Below are positions 11,071 to 20,686 of a DNA stretch of 64,000 nucleotides, piece after piece. The stretch spans positions 3,128,425 to 3,192,424 of the forward strand of contig NZ_CP013655.1 of the NCBI RefSeq assembly GCF_001465345.1. The letters run 5' to 3'. Every line of letters starts with the position of its first letter. The stretch's first letter is position 1. Source of the stretch: Enterococcus rotai. Lineage in GTDB: Bacteria; Bacillota; Bacilli; Lactobacillales; Enterococcaceae. A program made the position numbers and the translations under genes. The notes beneath the pieces are model-generated. The model searched no databases and was not told where the DNA came from. It was given only the letters and a program-made list of their open reading frames with translations.

Positions 11071-12339
11071 TTAAAAGAAAAAACGTTGAATATCATTCCA
11101 AGTCACTAACACCATCAATAGCATGATGAAACCAAAACCAATCAATGTTAGTAAACCTTCTTTTTCTTGACTTAAAGGTTTGCCTCTAAGCCCTTCAAAA
11201 ATATTTAATACGATCTTACCGCCATCAAGTGCTGGTATTGGCAGTAAATTGATGATGCCTAGATTGACTGATAACATTGCCATTAGCCAGATCACCGTGT
11301 TGATGCCTGCTTTTGAAGCTTCTGCAGACATTTGGAACATCATTACCGGACCACCCAATTTATCTAAACTAAATCCAGTAAATAATGATTTTAGCGCTTT
11401 GAAAATTTGCATAGAACTACTTAATGTTGTTTGAACACCGCCAAGCAACTTATCTGCTAAACCTGTTTTCTTTGGTGGCAAGATCCCTATCACACCAATT
11501 TCTTGCTTACCAGATTTTTGACTTTTAGGCGTTATATCCACTTCTCTTGTTTTGCCAGCAGATTCGACCATCAGATTTAATTCTTTATCTGGGCTATCTT
11601 GAATGATCTTTGTGAAATCATTCCAATCATCGACAGATTTTCCATCAATCGATACAATACGATCATCTGCTTTCAAGCTTGCTTTTTCAGCCGGACTGTC
11701 TGGTTGGATACCACCGATTAAATTGGTATTTGTGTACGTCACGCCACCTTGCATAAAGACATAAACTGTAAATAACACGAGAGCTAGAATAAAATTATTC
11801 ATCGGTCCAGCAAAATTGGTCAACATTCGTTGCCATAATTTTGCTGATTGGAATTGGACATCGATTGGTGCAATTCTAACTTCGGTTCCATCTTGCTCAA
11901 TGATAGTCGCATCATGATTCACTTTATAGGTGATTTCTTCCGACTCATCACCATTGACATATCCTTTGATGAACAACTCTTTTTCCAAATCAGCTGCTAA
12001 CATTTCCATCGGAATACTATTAGTTAACTGTACTTTCTTACTTGTATTGATTTTTACAACTTCTTCCTGCTCGTTTAACTCAACAGAAAGTGGCATTCCG
12101 GGAGCTAACTCTGTTTCATCTTCTCCCATTCCTGCCATGCGGACATAACCCCCGATCGGCAATATCCGAATCGTGTAAGTCGTTCCGTCTTTTCCTTGAT
12201 GGGCAAAAATCTTTGGACCCATACCAATCGCAAATTCTCGTACTAAAATACCTGAACGCTTTGCGAAGAAAAAATGTCCAAATTCATGCACTAAGACAAG
12301 AATTCCAAAGACAATAATAAATGTAATAATTGTTTTCAT
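11071..12339 (-). CDS. rseP: RIP zinc metalloprotease RseP (Eep)
   Basis: Site-2-type intramembrane protease. In enterococci this protein (Eep) matures sex-pheromone signal peptides and cleaves anti-sigma factors. It has the zinc-binding HEFGH motif in the first membrane helix (VLVHEFGHFFFAKRSG, about residues 15-30), a periplasmic-side PDZ domain around residues 200-280 (GGIQPDSPAEKASLKADDRI), and the third-ligand motif NLLPIPALDGGK near the C-terminus. The ATG at 12339 overlaps the dxr stop codon (ATGA), pointing to translational coupling. The upstream in-frame ATG at 12363 lies inside dxr and is unlikely. Confidence 0.95.
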   Translation of the reverse strand: MKTIITFIIVFGILVLVHEFGHFFFAKRSGILVREFAIGMGPKIFAHQGKDGTTYTIRILPIGGYVRMAGMGEDETELAPGMPLSVELNEQEEVVKINTSKKVQLTNSIPMEMLAADLEKELFIKGYVNGDESEEITYKVNHDATIIEQDGTEVRIAPIDVQFQSAKLWQRMLTNFAGPMNNFILALVLFTVYVFMQGGVTYTNTNLIGGIQPDSPAEKASLKADDRIVSIDGKSVDDWNDFTKIIQDSPDKELNLMVESAGKTREVDITPKSQKSGKQEIGVIGILPPKKTGLADKLLGGVQTTLSSSMQIFKALKSLFTGFSLDKLGGPVMMFQMSAEASKAGINTVIWLMAMLSVNLGIINLLPIPALDGGKIVLNIFEGLRGKPLSQEKEGLLTLIGFGFIMLLMVLVTWNDIQRFFF

Positions 12340-13496
12340 AACCGACCTTCTTCCTTTATCCATCTTTCTACAATAGTTCTTGTTTGTTTATCGATTTCAA
12401 TCACTTCTGATAAAGTGACTTCGGTCGTTTCTTGATAATGATCGACTGCTCGTTGCACGAATTGTTCGATTTGTAAATACGAAATCTTTCCGTCTATAAA
12501 TGAAGTTGCCGCAATTTCATTCGCCGCATTATAGACAGTTGGATAAGCACCACCTTTTTTCCCAACTGTAAAAGCTAGATCCAGCATCGGAAAACGATTG
12601 AAATCCATCGGTTCAAAATTCAATTGACCAATCTGAGTTAAATCAAATGCCAACTCATTTTTGATTGGCAATCGATCCGGGTAAGTCAATGCATACTGAA
12701 TTGGTTCCCGCATATCACTTGGCCCCATTTGAGCCAAGTAAGCTCCATCTTTTAACGCAATCATTGAATGAACAATACTTTCTTTATGTAAAACAACTTT
12801 TATTTTATCATAATCTGTACCAAATAACCAATGAGCCTCGATAACTTCTAACCCTTTATTCATCATTGTAGAAGAATCTATGGTAATTTTTTTCCCCATC
12901 GACCAATTTGGATGGTTTAAGGCTTGTTCTAAAGTCACAGTTTTCAACTCATCACGTGTTAGGTCTCTAAAGCTGCCTCCTGAAGCCGTAATCACTAACT
13001 CCTTCAAGTTATCAACTTTCTGCCCTTCCAAACATTGAAAGATCGCTGAATGTTCACTATCGACAGGTAAGATGTTGACATTATTTTTTTCTGCTGCTTC
13101 CATGACCCATTTCCCTGCCATAACCAAGGTCTCTTTATTGGCTAATGCAATATCTTTCCCCACTTCGATAGCTGCCATCGTAGGGAGTAACCCTACACTT
13201 CCTGTTATAGCTGTTAAGACAACATCCACTGCCTCATATATGGCAGCTCCTACAAGACCTTCTGCTCCTACACCAAACTCGATATCGGGAAAGCGGTCCG
13301 TTAACTCTGCTTTAATTTTTTCTGAGCCCACACCGACATATCGTGGTTTCAAGCGTTCAATTAATTCTGCCCCTTTTTCACTATTAGAATGAAACGTCAG
13401 CGAAACGATTTTGAAGAGTTCAGGGTATGCCATAACAACATCTACGGTGTTTGTGCCAATAGAGCCCGTTGCTCCTAATAATGCTATATTTTTCAT
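12336..13496 (-). CDS. dxr: 1-deoxy-D-xylulose 5-phosphate reductoisomerase
   Basis: Second enzyme of the MEP isoprenoid pathway: NADPH-dependent conversion of DXP to MEP. The NADPH motif LLGATGSIGTNT opens the protein. Further motifs are VDSEHSAIFQCL, TASGGSF, the catalytic loop NHPNWSMGKKITIDS, and MGPSDMREPIQYAL. The start is uncertain. The ATG at 13496 gives the usual family N-terminus but has no Shine-Dalgarno. The in-frame ATG at 13520 (MFRVFLFN added) has AAGGTGG ten bases upstream but lies inside a terminator-like hairpin. Most enterococci also carry a mevalonate pathway, which I cannot see here. Confidence 0.93.
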   Translation of the reverse strand: MKNIALLGATGSIGTNTVDVVMAYPELFKIVSLTFHSNSEKGAELIERLKPRYVGVGSEKIKAELTDRFPDIEFGVGAEGLVGAAIYEAVDVVLTAITGSVGLLPTMAAIEVGKDIALANKETLVMAGKWVMEAAEKNNVNILPVDSEHSAIFQCLEGQKVDNLKELVITASGGSFRDLTRDELKTVTLEQALNHPNWSMGKKITIDSSTMMNKGLEVIEAHWLFGTDYDKIKVVLHKESIVHSMIALKDGAYLAQMGPSDMREPIQYALTYPDRLPIKNELAFDLTQIGQLNFEPMDFNRFPMLDLAFTVGKKGGAYPTVYNAANEIAATSFIDGKISYLQIEQFVQRAVDHYQETTEVTLSEVIEIDKQTRTIVERWIKEEGRL

Positions 13497-13500
13497 ATTA

Positions 13501-13531
13501 AAAAGAAAAACCCTGAACATTCAGAGTTTTC
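13501..13531 (-). terminator. Terminator-like hairpin between cdsA and dxr
   Basis: On the minus strand AAAACTCTGA pairs with TCAGGGTTTT (one G-U pair) around a 4-base loop, followed by TTTTTCTTTTTAA. It lies within an otherwise continuous uppS-cdsA-dxr-rseP unit, directly before the usual dxr start, and contains the alternative dxr ATG in its loop. It may be a partial terminator tuning dxr and rseP. Confidence 0.5.
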
Positions 13532-13554
13532 CACCTTCCCTTCTTGTTTAGAAA

Positions 13555-14355
13555 TTAAAATAGTCCGAATAAATGCATGATTGGAAAAACAAAAAGTAGG
13601 CTATCAAATCGATCTAAGATCCCACCATGCCCTGGTAAAATAGTTCCAGAATCCTTCACATCATAGTGTCGCTTGATTGATGACTCGACTAGATCGCCAA
13701 ACTGACCAACAATCGAAAAAACTACCGTGATAAGTAACATGATTGGTAAATTATAAGTGAATAACTCTTTATTAGGTGTCAATATCAAGAATAAGAATGC
13801 TATTACAACAGCACAAAGAATTCCCCCTAGTGAACCTTCAATTGTTTTATTGGGCGAAACTTCTGGCCACAATTTTCTTTTGCCAAATCGTTTACCAATA
13901 AAATATGCACCGATATCCGTCGACCAAACAACAAATAATGCATATAATAAGACCACAAAACCAGTATGTCTAGCACTGACAAAGTTTTGAAAACCAACAC
14001 CCACATATAGGCTGGTGATCACCGGAAATCCTGCTTGGGAGATTGTATACATATTTTTTGATGCAACTAAGCCACCTAGCAAAATCATGACAGTTAGGTA
14101 GAATAAAATGAAATTATCTGCTTTTTCAGGTAAAAAGAAGAACCAGCGATCTTTAGGTAGCACTAAAAATATTGCACCTAGAGCAGAAAGAACGCCTTCA
14201 AAACTGGCGATTTCCAATCCTTTCATTCTAAATAGCTCATACACTCCAACAACAGCTAATAATGCTGCTGCGAGTTCGATCACGAAACCGCCGTACCAAA
14301 TAATCGGTATAAAAACAACTAATGCTACGGCCGCTGTAATAACGCGTTGTCTCAT
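13555..14355 (-). CDS. cdsA: Phosphatidate cytidylyltransferase
   Basis: Integral membrane enzyme making CDP-diacylglycerol from phosphatidate and CTP, the branch point for membrane phospholipids. The 266-residue protein has about seven hydrophobic segments. The CdsA signature lies near the C-terminus (GQFGDLVESSIKRHYDVKDS, then PGHGGILDRFDSLLF), and the SPNKTIEGSLGG motif around residues 168-179. Its ATG overlaps the uppS stop by four bases, so the two are translationally coupled. Confidence 0.96.
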   Translation of the reverse strand: MRQRVITAAVALVVFIPIIWYGGFVIELAAALLAVVGVYELFRMKGLEIASFEGVLSALGAIFLVLPKDRWFFFLPEKADNFILFYLTVMILLGGLVASKNMYTISQAGFPVITSLYVGVGFQNFVSARHTGFVVLLYALFVVWSTDIGAYFIGKRFGKRKLWPEVSPNKTIEGSLGGILCAVVIAFLFLILTPNKELFTYNLPIMLLITVVFSIVGQFGDLVESSIKRHYDVKDSGTILPGHGGILDRFDSLLFVFPIMHLFGLF

Positions 14356-15155
14356 TTTTCTTCCTCCTCAGTTTCCTTTAAACCACCAAAACGGCGATTC
14401 CGATTTTGAAACGATGCTAGTGCCGTTTCTAATAATGTATCATTAAAGTCAGGCCATAAAGCATCTGTGAAAAATAACTCACTATAGGCAATTTGCCAAA
14501 GTAAAAAATTACTGATTCTTTCTTCTCCACTAGTCCGAATCAACAATTCAGGATCTCTTAAATCCTCAGCCAGAAAACCAGTCATCAAATGATCTGCTAT
14601 CGTAGTTTCCGTGATTTCTTCAGCTGAAAGGTCATTATCCGCTGTTTTTTGGGCAATTTCTTTAACTGCTGTAACGATTTCAGCTCTTGAGCCATAATTT
14701 AAAGCGAAATTCAAAACCATCCCAGTATTGCTTTTCGTTTGGTCAATTGCTCGCTCTACCGCATCTTGAGTATGTTCTGGTAAGAATTCTTTGTAGCCCA
14801 TCACATGAACTTTTACATTTTCTTTGATCAGTTCAGGCACGAATGTATCAAAAAAATCAACTGGTAGCTGCATTAAAAAGCTTACTTCCTCAGAGGGCCG
14901 TTTCCAGTTCTCTGTAGAAAATGCATATAGGGTTAAAACCTTGACCCCTAACTTACTAGCATGCTTCGTGATTTTTTTAACAGTGTTCATCCCTTCCTTA
15001 TGCCCGGCTATCCGAGGTAAACGACGGTTTTGCGCCCATCTTCCATTTCCGTCCATAATAACTGCCACGTGTTTGGGTATAGGTCCTTCACTATTAAATG
15101 TAAAAGTACTTTCTTCTTGTATGTATTTATTCTTTTGTGGAAAAAAACGTAACAT
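14352..15155 (-). CDS. uppS: Isoprenyl transferase (undecaprenyl diphosphate synthase)
   Basis: Cis-prenyltransferase making the C55 carrier lipid for peptidoglycan and wall polymers. The active-site motif VAVIMDGNGRWAQ (about residues 31-43) is followed by GHKEGMNTVK. The C-terminal motif LLIRTSGEERISNFLLWQ and the EALY-region equivalent SELFFTDALWPDF are present. At 267 residues it has a slightly extended N-terminus before GPIPKHVAVIMD. It heads the uppS-cdsA-dxr-rseP run. In most Firmicutes frr lies immediately upstream; here three other genes intervene. Confidence 0.96.
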   Translation of the reverse strand: MLRFFPQKNKYIQEESTFTFNSEGPIPKHVAVIMDGNGRWAQNRRLPRIAGHKEGMNTVKKITKHASKLGVKVLTLYAFSTENWKRPSEEVSFLMQLPVDFFDTFVPELIKENVKVHVMGYKEFLPEHTQDAVERAIDQTKSNTGMVLNFALNYGSRAEIVTAVKEIAQKTADNDLSAEEITETTIADHLMTGFLAEDLRDPELLIRTSGEERISNFLLWQIAYSELFFTDALWPDFNDTLLETALASFQNRNRRFGGLKETEEEEK

Positions 15156-15310
15156 ATTTTTCCCTCCATTCCAAAAATCTGTCTAGACTATTATAGCAAT
15201 ATCTTTCAAAAATGCCTATGCAAATGAAAGAATTTCGATATTATTTAATCTTTTTCTTGCTAATTTACTGTAATCTATAGTGAAAAAGCGTTTTTTAACA
15301 GGTCATTCTC

Positions 15311-15358
15311 AAAAAAGAAAGTATGAAACAAAACTAAAATCAGTTTTATCTCATACTC
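15311..15358 (-). terminator. Terminator after the PASTA-protein gene
   Basis: The minus strand pairs AGTATGAGATAAAAC with GTTTTGTTTCATACT (small mismatches), followed by TTCTTTTTTG. It closes the ABC-PASTA unit before uppS. The rest of 15156-15375 shows no gene. Confidence 0.7.
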
Positions 15359-15375
15359 TAAAACTAAATCAATGG

Positions 15376-16944
15376 TTACTCTGGTTTATCAGAAGGTTTA
15401 TTTTCTTCAGGTTTCAAATTGCCTTTACTGATCCCAATTTGAACCACAGAATTGATTGGAATGAACTCATTGTATTGACTCATTTTAACTACTGTTCCTT
15501 TTGTTACGGTAGAATCCACGTAATAAACCTGATACGTGATATTCGCACCTTTAGATTGATATTCATCATAAAAAATCTTTTGAAGATCACCTTCTAAAGT
15601 ACTATCTCGTAAATCTTTAAGATATGGTTTCCCAAAAGAATAGACTACTTGGATCACAGGTTTTTCTTCTTTTTCAGTGTATTTTTTCCCGATTTCTACT
15701 GATTGACTAATAAATTGGCCATAAGGAACTTGATCATTGAACAACTGCTTCACTTGCACTTGTAAGCCATTTGCCTTTGATTCTGCTTCCTCGGCAGTAA
15801 ACTGTGAAAAATCAGGCACTACTAAAGCTTTACCTGTTGAGACAGTGACCGACATCGATTCTTTTTTCGCAACTTTGGTATCTTTTCCAACACTTTGCGA
15901 AATGACTTTGCCACTCTCAACTGTTTCGGAATCGGCTTCATCGACTTTCAGTGTAATCTCATTTTTTTTCGCCCATTCTGTTGCTTCTTCTTTCGCTTTT
16001 CCAGCAAAATCTGGCACTGAAATATTTTTTTCAAAGACTTCTTTTCCTTTTGAGAAATAAACTTTTGCTTTGTCTTTACGTTTGTAATTTTCAGCTTTTA
16101 CATCTTTATTGGTTATCTCAAATTTCAGATAATCACCTGCTGCGACTTTGTCACTGTACTCTTCGATGATTGCCAAGTTTTCAGCTTTTTGTTCCTTGAT
16201 CCAGCTTTTTGCATCGTCTAGTTTCATTTCTTTAAAATCAGGAAGCGAAATAATCTCTTCAGGATCTGCGCCTAAACTTGCATCAACAACTAATTCTTTG
16301 CCTTTTTTTATTTTTTTATTTTTCACATTTTGATGGATAACGACATTTGCTTCTTTAGCAAAATCATATTTCTGTTCAACTTGAAGTTTCACACCATTTT
16401 CCGTAGTCCAGACGCGTACTTCTGATAATTCTTTCCCTTCAAAATCAGGTACTTTGACATGCGTCAATTGGTAATATCCAAAGTATAATAATAGGGCTGC
16501 AGCTAAACCACCTAAACCAAGAAAAATAAATTTTCGGATTTTTTTCTTTTTGTATGTTGGGTCTGTTTCAATCACTTCTTCAGGATTCTTGGACTGATTT
16601 ACAGGTGTTGTTGCCACTGATTCACTTGTAGTGGTTGCTTTTTTCGGTTCGTATTTTTTCTTTTTGATGCGTTTTTTGGTATAGATTAAATCTTCTGGCT
16701 CGTTTGTTAGGTTCTTATGCTGTTCCCCAGTAGAATTCTCTACATTTTCAGGACTGTTTTGTGGTCCAAAGGAAACTTCAGGTTGGACTGCTTCATCCGC
16801 TAATGGCTCTTGCTTGCTTGCTTTTTTTTCTGGTCTTGCTATTTTTTTCCGTTCCGGTTTGTCTGACTGCTCTTTTTGCTTATTTTTTTCCTGACGGGTC
16901 TTTTCATAGTTTTCCCCGCTAAAATTTGATAGAAAATCACTCAT
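15376..16944 (-). CDS. Membrane-anchored PASTA-repeat protein without kinase domain
   Basis: A 522-residue bitopic membrane protein. Residues 1-138 are cytosolic, very charged and low-complexity (Lys/Glu-rich, with KKRIKKKKYEPKK). One membrane helix spans about 139-160. The outside part has about five PASTA-like repeats starting at VPDFEGKELSEV, LPDFKEMKLDDA, VPDFAGKAKEEA, VPDFSQFTAEEA and a last diverged one (LKDLRDSTLEGD). PASTA domains bind peptidoglycan or muropeptides in Ser/Thr kinases and PBPs. Here no kinase or transpeptidase domain exists. The gene overlaps the upstream ATPase gene by eight bases, so it works with the ABC transporter. A cell-wall sensing or docking role is inference. 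Confidence 0.85.
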   Translation of the reverse strand: MSDFLSNFSGENYEKTRQEKNKQKEQSDKPERKKIARPEKKASKQEPLADEAVQPEVSFGPQNSPENVENSTGEQHKNLTNEPEDLIYTKKRIKKKKYEPKKATTTSESVATTPVNQSKNPEEVIETDPTYKKKKIRKFIFLGLGGLAAALLLYFGYYQLTHVKVPDFEGKELSEVRVWTTENGVKLQVEQKYDFAKEANVVIHQNVKNKKIKKGKELVVDASLGADPEEIISLPDFKEMKLDDAKSWIKEQKAENLAIIEEYSDKVAAGDYLKFEITNKDVKAENYKRKDKAKVYFSKGKEVFEKNISVPDFAGKAKEEATEWAKKNEITLKVDEADSETVESGKVISQSVGKDTKVAKKESMSVTVSTGKALVVPDFSQFTAEEAESKANGLQVQVKQLFNDQVPYGQFISQSVEIGKKYTEKEEKPVIQVVYSFGKPYLKDLRDSTLEGDLQKIFYDEYQSKGANITYQVYYVDSTVTKGTVVKMSQYNEFIPINSVVQIGISKGNLKPEENKPSDKPE

Positions 16945-17611
16945 ATTTTTTTAACACACCTTTTTTCAGGTAATAAGTCTCATCAGACTGGTCAGCAATA
17001 TCATTGGAATGGGTCACAACAATAACACATTTATTATGGACTTTAGCAAGGTTCTGAAAGATATCGACAATTTCTTGTTCCATACCTTCATCTAAATTCC
17101 CGGTTGGTTCATCCGCCAAAATGATATCGACATTTGTTGCTAAAGCTCTGGCAATTGCAACACGTTGTTGTTCACCGCCAGAGAGTTGGTTTACAAGTCG
17201 GTCTGCCTTTTCGCTCGTAATACCAATATAATCCAAGAGGTTATAGGCCACTTCTTTTTGATTCGCTGGCAATTCATTATCAGTAATTGACATTGCAACT
17301 AAAACATTTTCTAATGCAGTCAAGTAAGGGACTAAATTATAGCTTTGGAAGATAATGCTAATATCATCACGACGGTATTTTTCATAGCCAATTGTCTTAA
17401 TATCTTGCCCCTTTAGTAAAACTTGTCCTTCTTTTGGGGTATCTAAGGCACTGATCAAAGAAAGAAAGGTTGTTTTTCCTGAGCCAGATTGTCCTAAGAT
17501 CGTGTAAAATTTTCCTTGTTCAAATGAGACACTAGTATCTTTTAAAATAAAACGGCGCTGATCGCCATCTTGATAAAAATAGCTGAGATTTTTTGTTTCT
17601 AAAATCGCCAT
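16937..17611 (-). CDS. ABC transporter ATP-binding protein (MacB/LolD type)
   Basis: A 224-residue ATPase with Walker A GQSGSGKTT (about residues 38-46), Q-loop IIFQSYNLVPYLTALENV, signature LSGGEQQRVAIARAL, Walker B IILADEPTGNLDEG and H-loop VVTHS. This is the class that partners FtsX-like permeases in mechanotransmission or peptide-resistance systems rather than small-solute import. It begins 13 bases after the permease gene and overlaps the PASTA gene by eight, so the three are one unit. Confidence 0.93.
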   Translation of the reverse strand: MAILETKNLSYFYQDGDQRRFILKDTSVSFEQGKFYTILGQSGSGKTTFLSLISALDTPKEGQVLLKGQDIKTIGYEKYRRDDISIIFQSYNLVPYLTALENVLVAMSITDNELPANQKEVAYNLLDYIGITSEKADRLVNQLSGGEQQRVAIARALATNVDIILADEPTGNLDEGMEQEIVDIFQNLAKVHNKCVIVVTHSNDIADQSDETYYLKKGVLKKYE

Positions 17612-17624
17612 TTTTTCTAACCCC

Positions 17625-19091
17625 CTACATCATGATTTTCTTTGGATTCAAGCGAACAATATAGAGCAACGGTAAAATAGCCGCTAACAATACTGTTCCT
17701 AATCCTACAACTAAATAGGTAATGATATAGCCTAATGAGAATTTCACTTCATAAGCATTCATGATATCATCCGATGTTAACATGGTTGACCCTAATCCAT
17801 CTAATCCCATATACATATTCATTTGATCGTTAGAATTGCTTAATAAATCACTATTTAGTAAGGACTCTGAAACTATTTTTCCTAAGAAATTACCTGTGAT
17901 CAGTGACAAAATCAATGCGATTCCACTTATTATCAGCATTTCAATGATAATTTGTCCCATGACATGACTTCGTTTATCACCTAATGATAGATAAATGCCT
18001 AATTCATGTTTACGATCACGCATAAACAATAAAACCACAAGGGAAATAATCAATAATGTTGCGATAACGGCAATCATCACGACATAACCTGAAATTTGAG
18101 ACATTTTTTTCATACTGCCGCCAATTTGTTCGTATTGATCCGTTGATGCTTTCACTGTATACAACTTAGGTAACAGAGGTTGCGTCTCTTGTTTGAAGGC
18201 TTCAACATCATCTGGGCTTTTTAGGACATAGATAGGTGTATAATATTCTTCTTGATCTTCTTCTGGAATAAATACACTATCTGGTGCAACTTTTTTTAAT
18301 TTTTCTGTATAATCTTTATTGATTTCTAGTACAGTTTTATTTGGTAAGTAGATTGTATTGATTTGTTGTAATGACATAAATTGCTGATTCATATCTTGTT
18401 CATCATTCTTTTTCTTCTCTTTATCTTTCATTTCTACCGTTGTTGGCTCAAAAATCCCTATAATTTGTATAGGAACATCTATTTTAAATAATTCCTTTTC
18501 TTCGCCACTCTCGTTATAGTCATAACCTCGAGTATCCATCACCATTTGGTCTCCAACTGAAAGTCCATTTTCTTCTGCAACTTTCGAAGAAATCAGCCCT
18601 ACGTTTTTACCGTTATCAATCTCTTCTTGAGTAAACACTTTACCGTCTACTAATTTTATATTTTTTTCTTCAACATCTAAAATTTTATGATAGTTTGAAC
18701 CTTTTAAGGTAAATCCTTCCATCATTGCTCCTGATTGTTCTGCATCTAATGTTGCACTTTTCAACTCTTTCGTTTGTGACATTGATAGAGCATTATAATC
18801 ATAGTATTTCACATAAGGAGAGTCTCCGATTTTTTTCATCAAATCAACTTTAAGTTGATCAATTTTAAGGTCTTCTTTTGCAAACTCTTCTTGATTGTTT
18901 TCGTAATCAAGTTGAATAGTTGCCATACCACCTAACTGTTTTTTGACGCTTTTTTCAACATTCTGTGTCGACTGCTGAATTGCGATCGATCCTGCAATAA
19001 CATTTCCCAATACAAATATCACTGCAAATAAAATGAGTGATTTCCCCTTTTTTCTTGTAACACTGCACAATGCACGATTAATAAAATTCAC
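17625..19091 (-). CDS. ABC transporter permease, FtsX-like domain
   Basis: A 488-residue permease of MacB/FtsX topology: one N-terminal membrane helix (about 16-36), a large extracytoplasmic domain (about 40-325) rich in Asp, Glu and Lys, then three C-terminal helices with the FtsX-type MRDRKHELGIYLSLGDKR loop after the second helix. I chose the GTG start at 19091 because AAAGGAG lies eight bases before it; the longer frame to 19142 lacks a site. The substrate is unknown. With a PASTA protein in the unit, handling of cell-envelope stress or wall-active peptides is possible. The 178-base upstream region is AT-rich without a clear promoter. Confidence 0.9.
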   Translation of the reverse strand: MNFINRALCSVTRKKGKSLILFAVIFVLGNVIAGSIAIQQSTQNVEKSVKKQLGGMATIQLDYENNQEEFAKEDLKIDQLKVDLMKKIGDSPYVKYYDYNALSMSQTKELKSATLDAEQSGAMMEGFTLKGSNYHKILDVEEKNIKLVDGKVFTQEEIDNGKNVGLISSKVAEENGLSVGDQMVMDTRGYDYNESGEEKELFKIDVPIQIIGIFEPTTVEMKDKEKKKNDEQDMNQQFMSLQQINTIYLPNKTVLEINKDYTEKLKKVAPDSVFIPEEDQEEYYTPIYVLKSPDDVEAFKQETQPLLPKLYTVKASTDQYEQIGGSMKKMSQISGYVVMIAVIATLLIISLVVLLFMRDRKHELGIYLSLGDKRSHVMGQIIIEMLIISGIALILSLITGNFLGKIVSESLLNSDLLSNSNDQMNMYMGLDGLGSTMLTSDDIMNAYEVKFSLGYIITYLVVGLGTVLLAAILPLLYIVRLNPKKIMM

Positions 19092-19262
19092 TTTCTCATC
19101 TCCTTTTAAAAAAATATAGGTACCCTCATTATTCCATAACACTTCGCCTTTAACAAGATGTTTTTCAATATAGTTGCTTATTCTTACTCATTCAATAGAT
19201 TATAATTTTATATTTTTGTATTTTATACCAGTAAAATAACAATTATATTAAATAAAACAAAA

Positions 19263-19306
19263 AACAACAAGATTCACCACCGGGAAAAGTGGGATTCTTG
19301 TTGTTT
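19263..19306 (-). terminator. Terminator after frr
   Basis: The minus strand pairs AACAACAAGAATCCCAC with GTGGTGAATCTTGTTGTT, followed by TTTTGTTTT. It ends the pyrH-frr transcript before the ABC-PASTA unit. Confidence 0.8.
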
Positions 19307-19320
19307 TTCTATTAATATTC

Positions 19321-19878
19321 TTAAACTTCTAGAAGTTCTTTTTCTTTTTCAGCAGTAATAGTGTCAATATTTTTAACGCTATCATCTGTTAGCTTTTGTG
19401 CTTCTTTTTCCAAGCTACGTAATTCATCTTCAGTAATATCGTTACCTTTTTGTTGTTTTTTTAATTCATCGATTGCATCACGACGAATGTTTCGAACAGC
19501 AATTTTAGCGTTTTCTGCAGCTTTTTTCACGTCTTTTGCTAATTCTTTACGACGTTCTTCTGTTAACTGTGGAATCACTAAACGAATCACTGTACCGTCA
19601 TTGGTTGGGCTAATGCCGATATCACTTGCTTGGATAGCTTTTTCGATATCTTCCAGTGAGTTTTTATCAAATGGCGTGATCATTAAAACACGTGCTTCCG
19701 GAATATTAATTCCAGCAAGTTGGTTCACTGGTGTAAGTGCGCCATAGTAATCCACTTGAATTCTGTCTAACAGACTTGCATTGGCACGTCCTGCACGGAT
19801 TTGACCAAGTTCACGTTGTAAACTTTGTTCTGCTTTACTCATTTTTTCTTTTGCTGTTGCTAATACAGTTCCACTCAT
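19321..19878 (-). CDS. frr: Ribosome recycling factor
   Basis: Acts with EF-G to split post-termination ribosomes. The 185-residue protein shows the family core: [20 protein letters not shown] (about 24-43), the TPVNQLAGI hinge region, [20 protein letters not shown], and the C-terminal helix [19 protein letters not shown]. It lies three bases downstream of pyrH, a standard pair. Confidence 0.98.
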   Translation of the reverse strand: MSGTVLATAKEKMSKAEQSLQRELGQIRAGRANASLLDRIQVDYYGALTPVNQLAGINIPEARVLMITPFDKNSLEDIEKAIQASDIGISPTNDGTVIRLVIPQLTEERRKELAKDVKKAAENAKIAVRNIRRDAIDELKKQQKGNDITEDELRSLEKEAQKLTDDSVKNIDTITAEKEKELLEV

Positions 19879-19881
19879 TTT

Positions 19882-20604
19882 TTATTTCCCCCTTACGGTT
19901 GTTCCGATATTTTCGCCAAGACATGCGCGGCGAATGTTACCTGTTTCATTTAAATTGAAAACGACTAATGGAATATCATTATCCATGCTTAGCGAACTAG
20001 CTGTTGAGTCCATTACCTGCAATCCTTTTGAGATGACATCTAAATGTGTCAATTCTTCAAATTTGACTGCACTTGAATCTAATTTAGGATCGGCAGAGTA
20101 TACACCATCAACATTGTTTTTAGCCATTAAAATGACATCGGCATTAATTTCTGCTGCACGTAACGCTGCAGTAGTGTCGGTAGAGAAGTACGGGTTCCCT
20201 GTTCCCCCAGCGAAAATCACGATACGTCCTTTTTCTAAATGACGTTCCGCACGACGACGGATATACGGCTCCGCGATTTGACGCATTTCGATTGATGTTT
20301 GAACACGAGTTGGCACACCTATATTTTCTAAAGTATCTTGTAAGGCTAAAGCATTCATTACAGTAGCCAACATTCCCATATAATCTGCTTGAGCGCGTTC
20401 CATACCCATTTGAGCACCAATTTGCCCACGCCAGATATTTCCACCACCAACAACAATTGCCATTTCGATACCTAGTTCATGAACTTCTTTAATTTCTTCT
20501 ACAATCTCTTTGATTGTTGGAGGTTTTATTCCAAACCCTTCTTCTCCGGCCAAAGCTTCGCCACTTAACTTTAATACAACACGTTGATATTTAGGTTTTA
20601 CCAT
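19882..20604 (-). CDS. pyrH: UMP kinase
   Basis: Bacterial hexameric UMP kinase of the amino acid kinase fold, making UDP for RNA and for cell-wall sugar nucleotides. The 240-residue sequence has [10 protein letters not shown] at the start, [10 protein letters not shown] (about 52-61), and [20 protein letters not shown] (about 130-150) for nucleotide binding. The start has a GGAGGG site. It forms a pair with frr, and tsf lies upstream behind its own terminator. Confidence 0.98.
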   Translation of the reverse strand: MVKPKYQRVVLKLSGEALAGEEGFGIKPPTIKEIVEEIKEVHELGIEMAIVVGGGNIWRGQIGAQMGMERAQADYMGMLATVMNALALQDTLENIGVPTRVQTSIEMRQIAEPYIRRRAERHLEKGRIVIFAGGTGNPYFSTDTTAALRAAEINADVILMAKNNVDGVYSADPKLDSSAVKFEELTHLDVISKGLQVMDSTASSLSMDNDIPLVVFNLNETGNIRRACLGENIGTTVRGK

Positions 20605-20686
20605 TTTTGTTTTCCCTCCACCATTTGTCTAAGAACATTTTAACATACTCTAGGCATTCTGCCAGTCTATTTCTTTGGATTTGCCT

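Noticed and set aside
15280-15597. 105-codon plus-strand frame over the end of the PASTA gene
   Set aside because: Antisense shadow of the PASTA gene and its terminator; no ribosome site.
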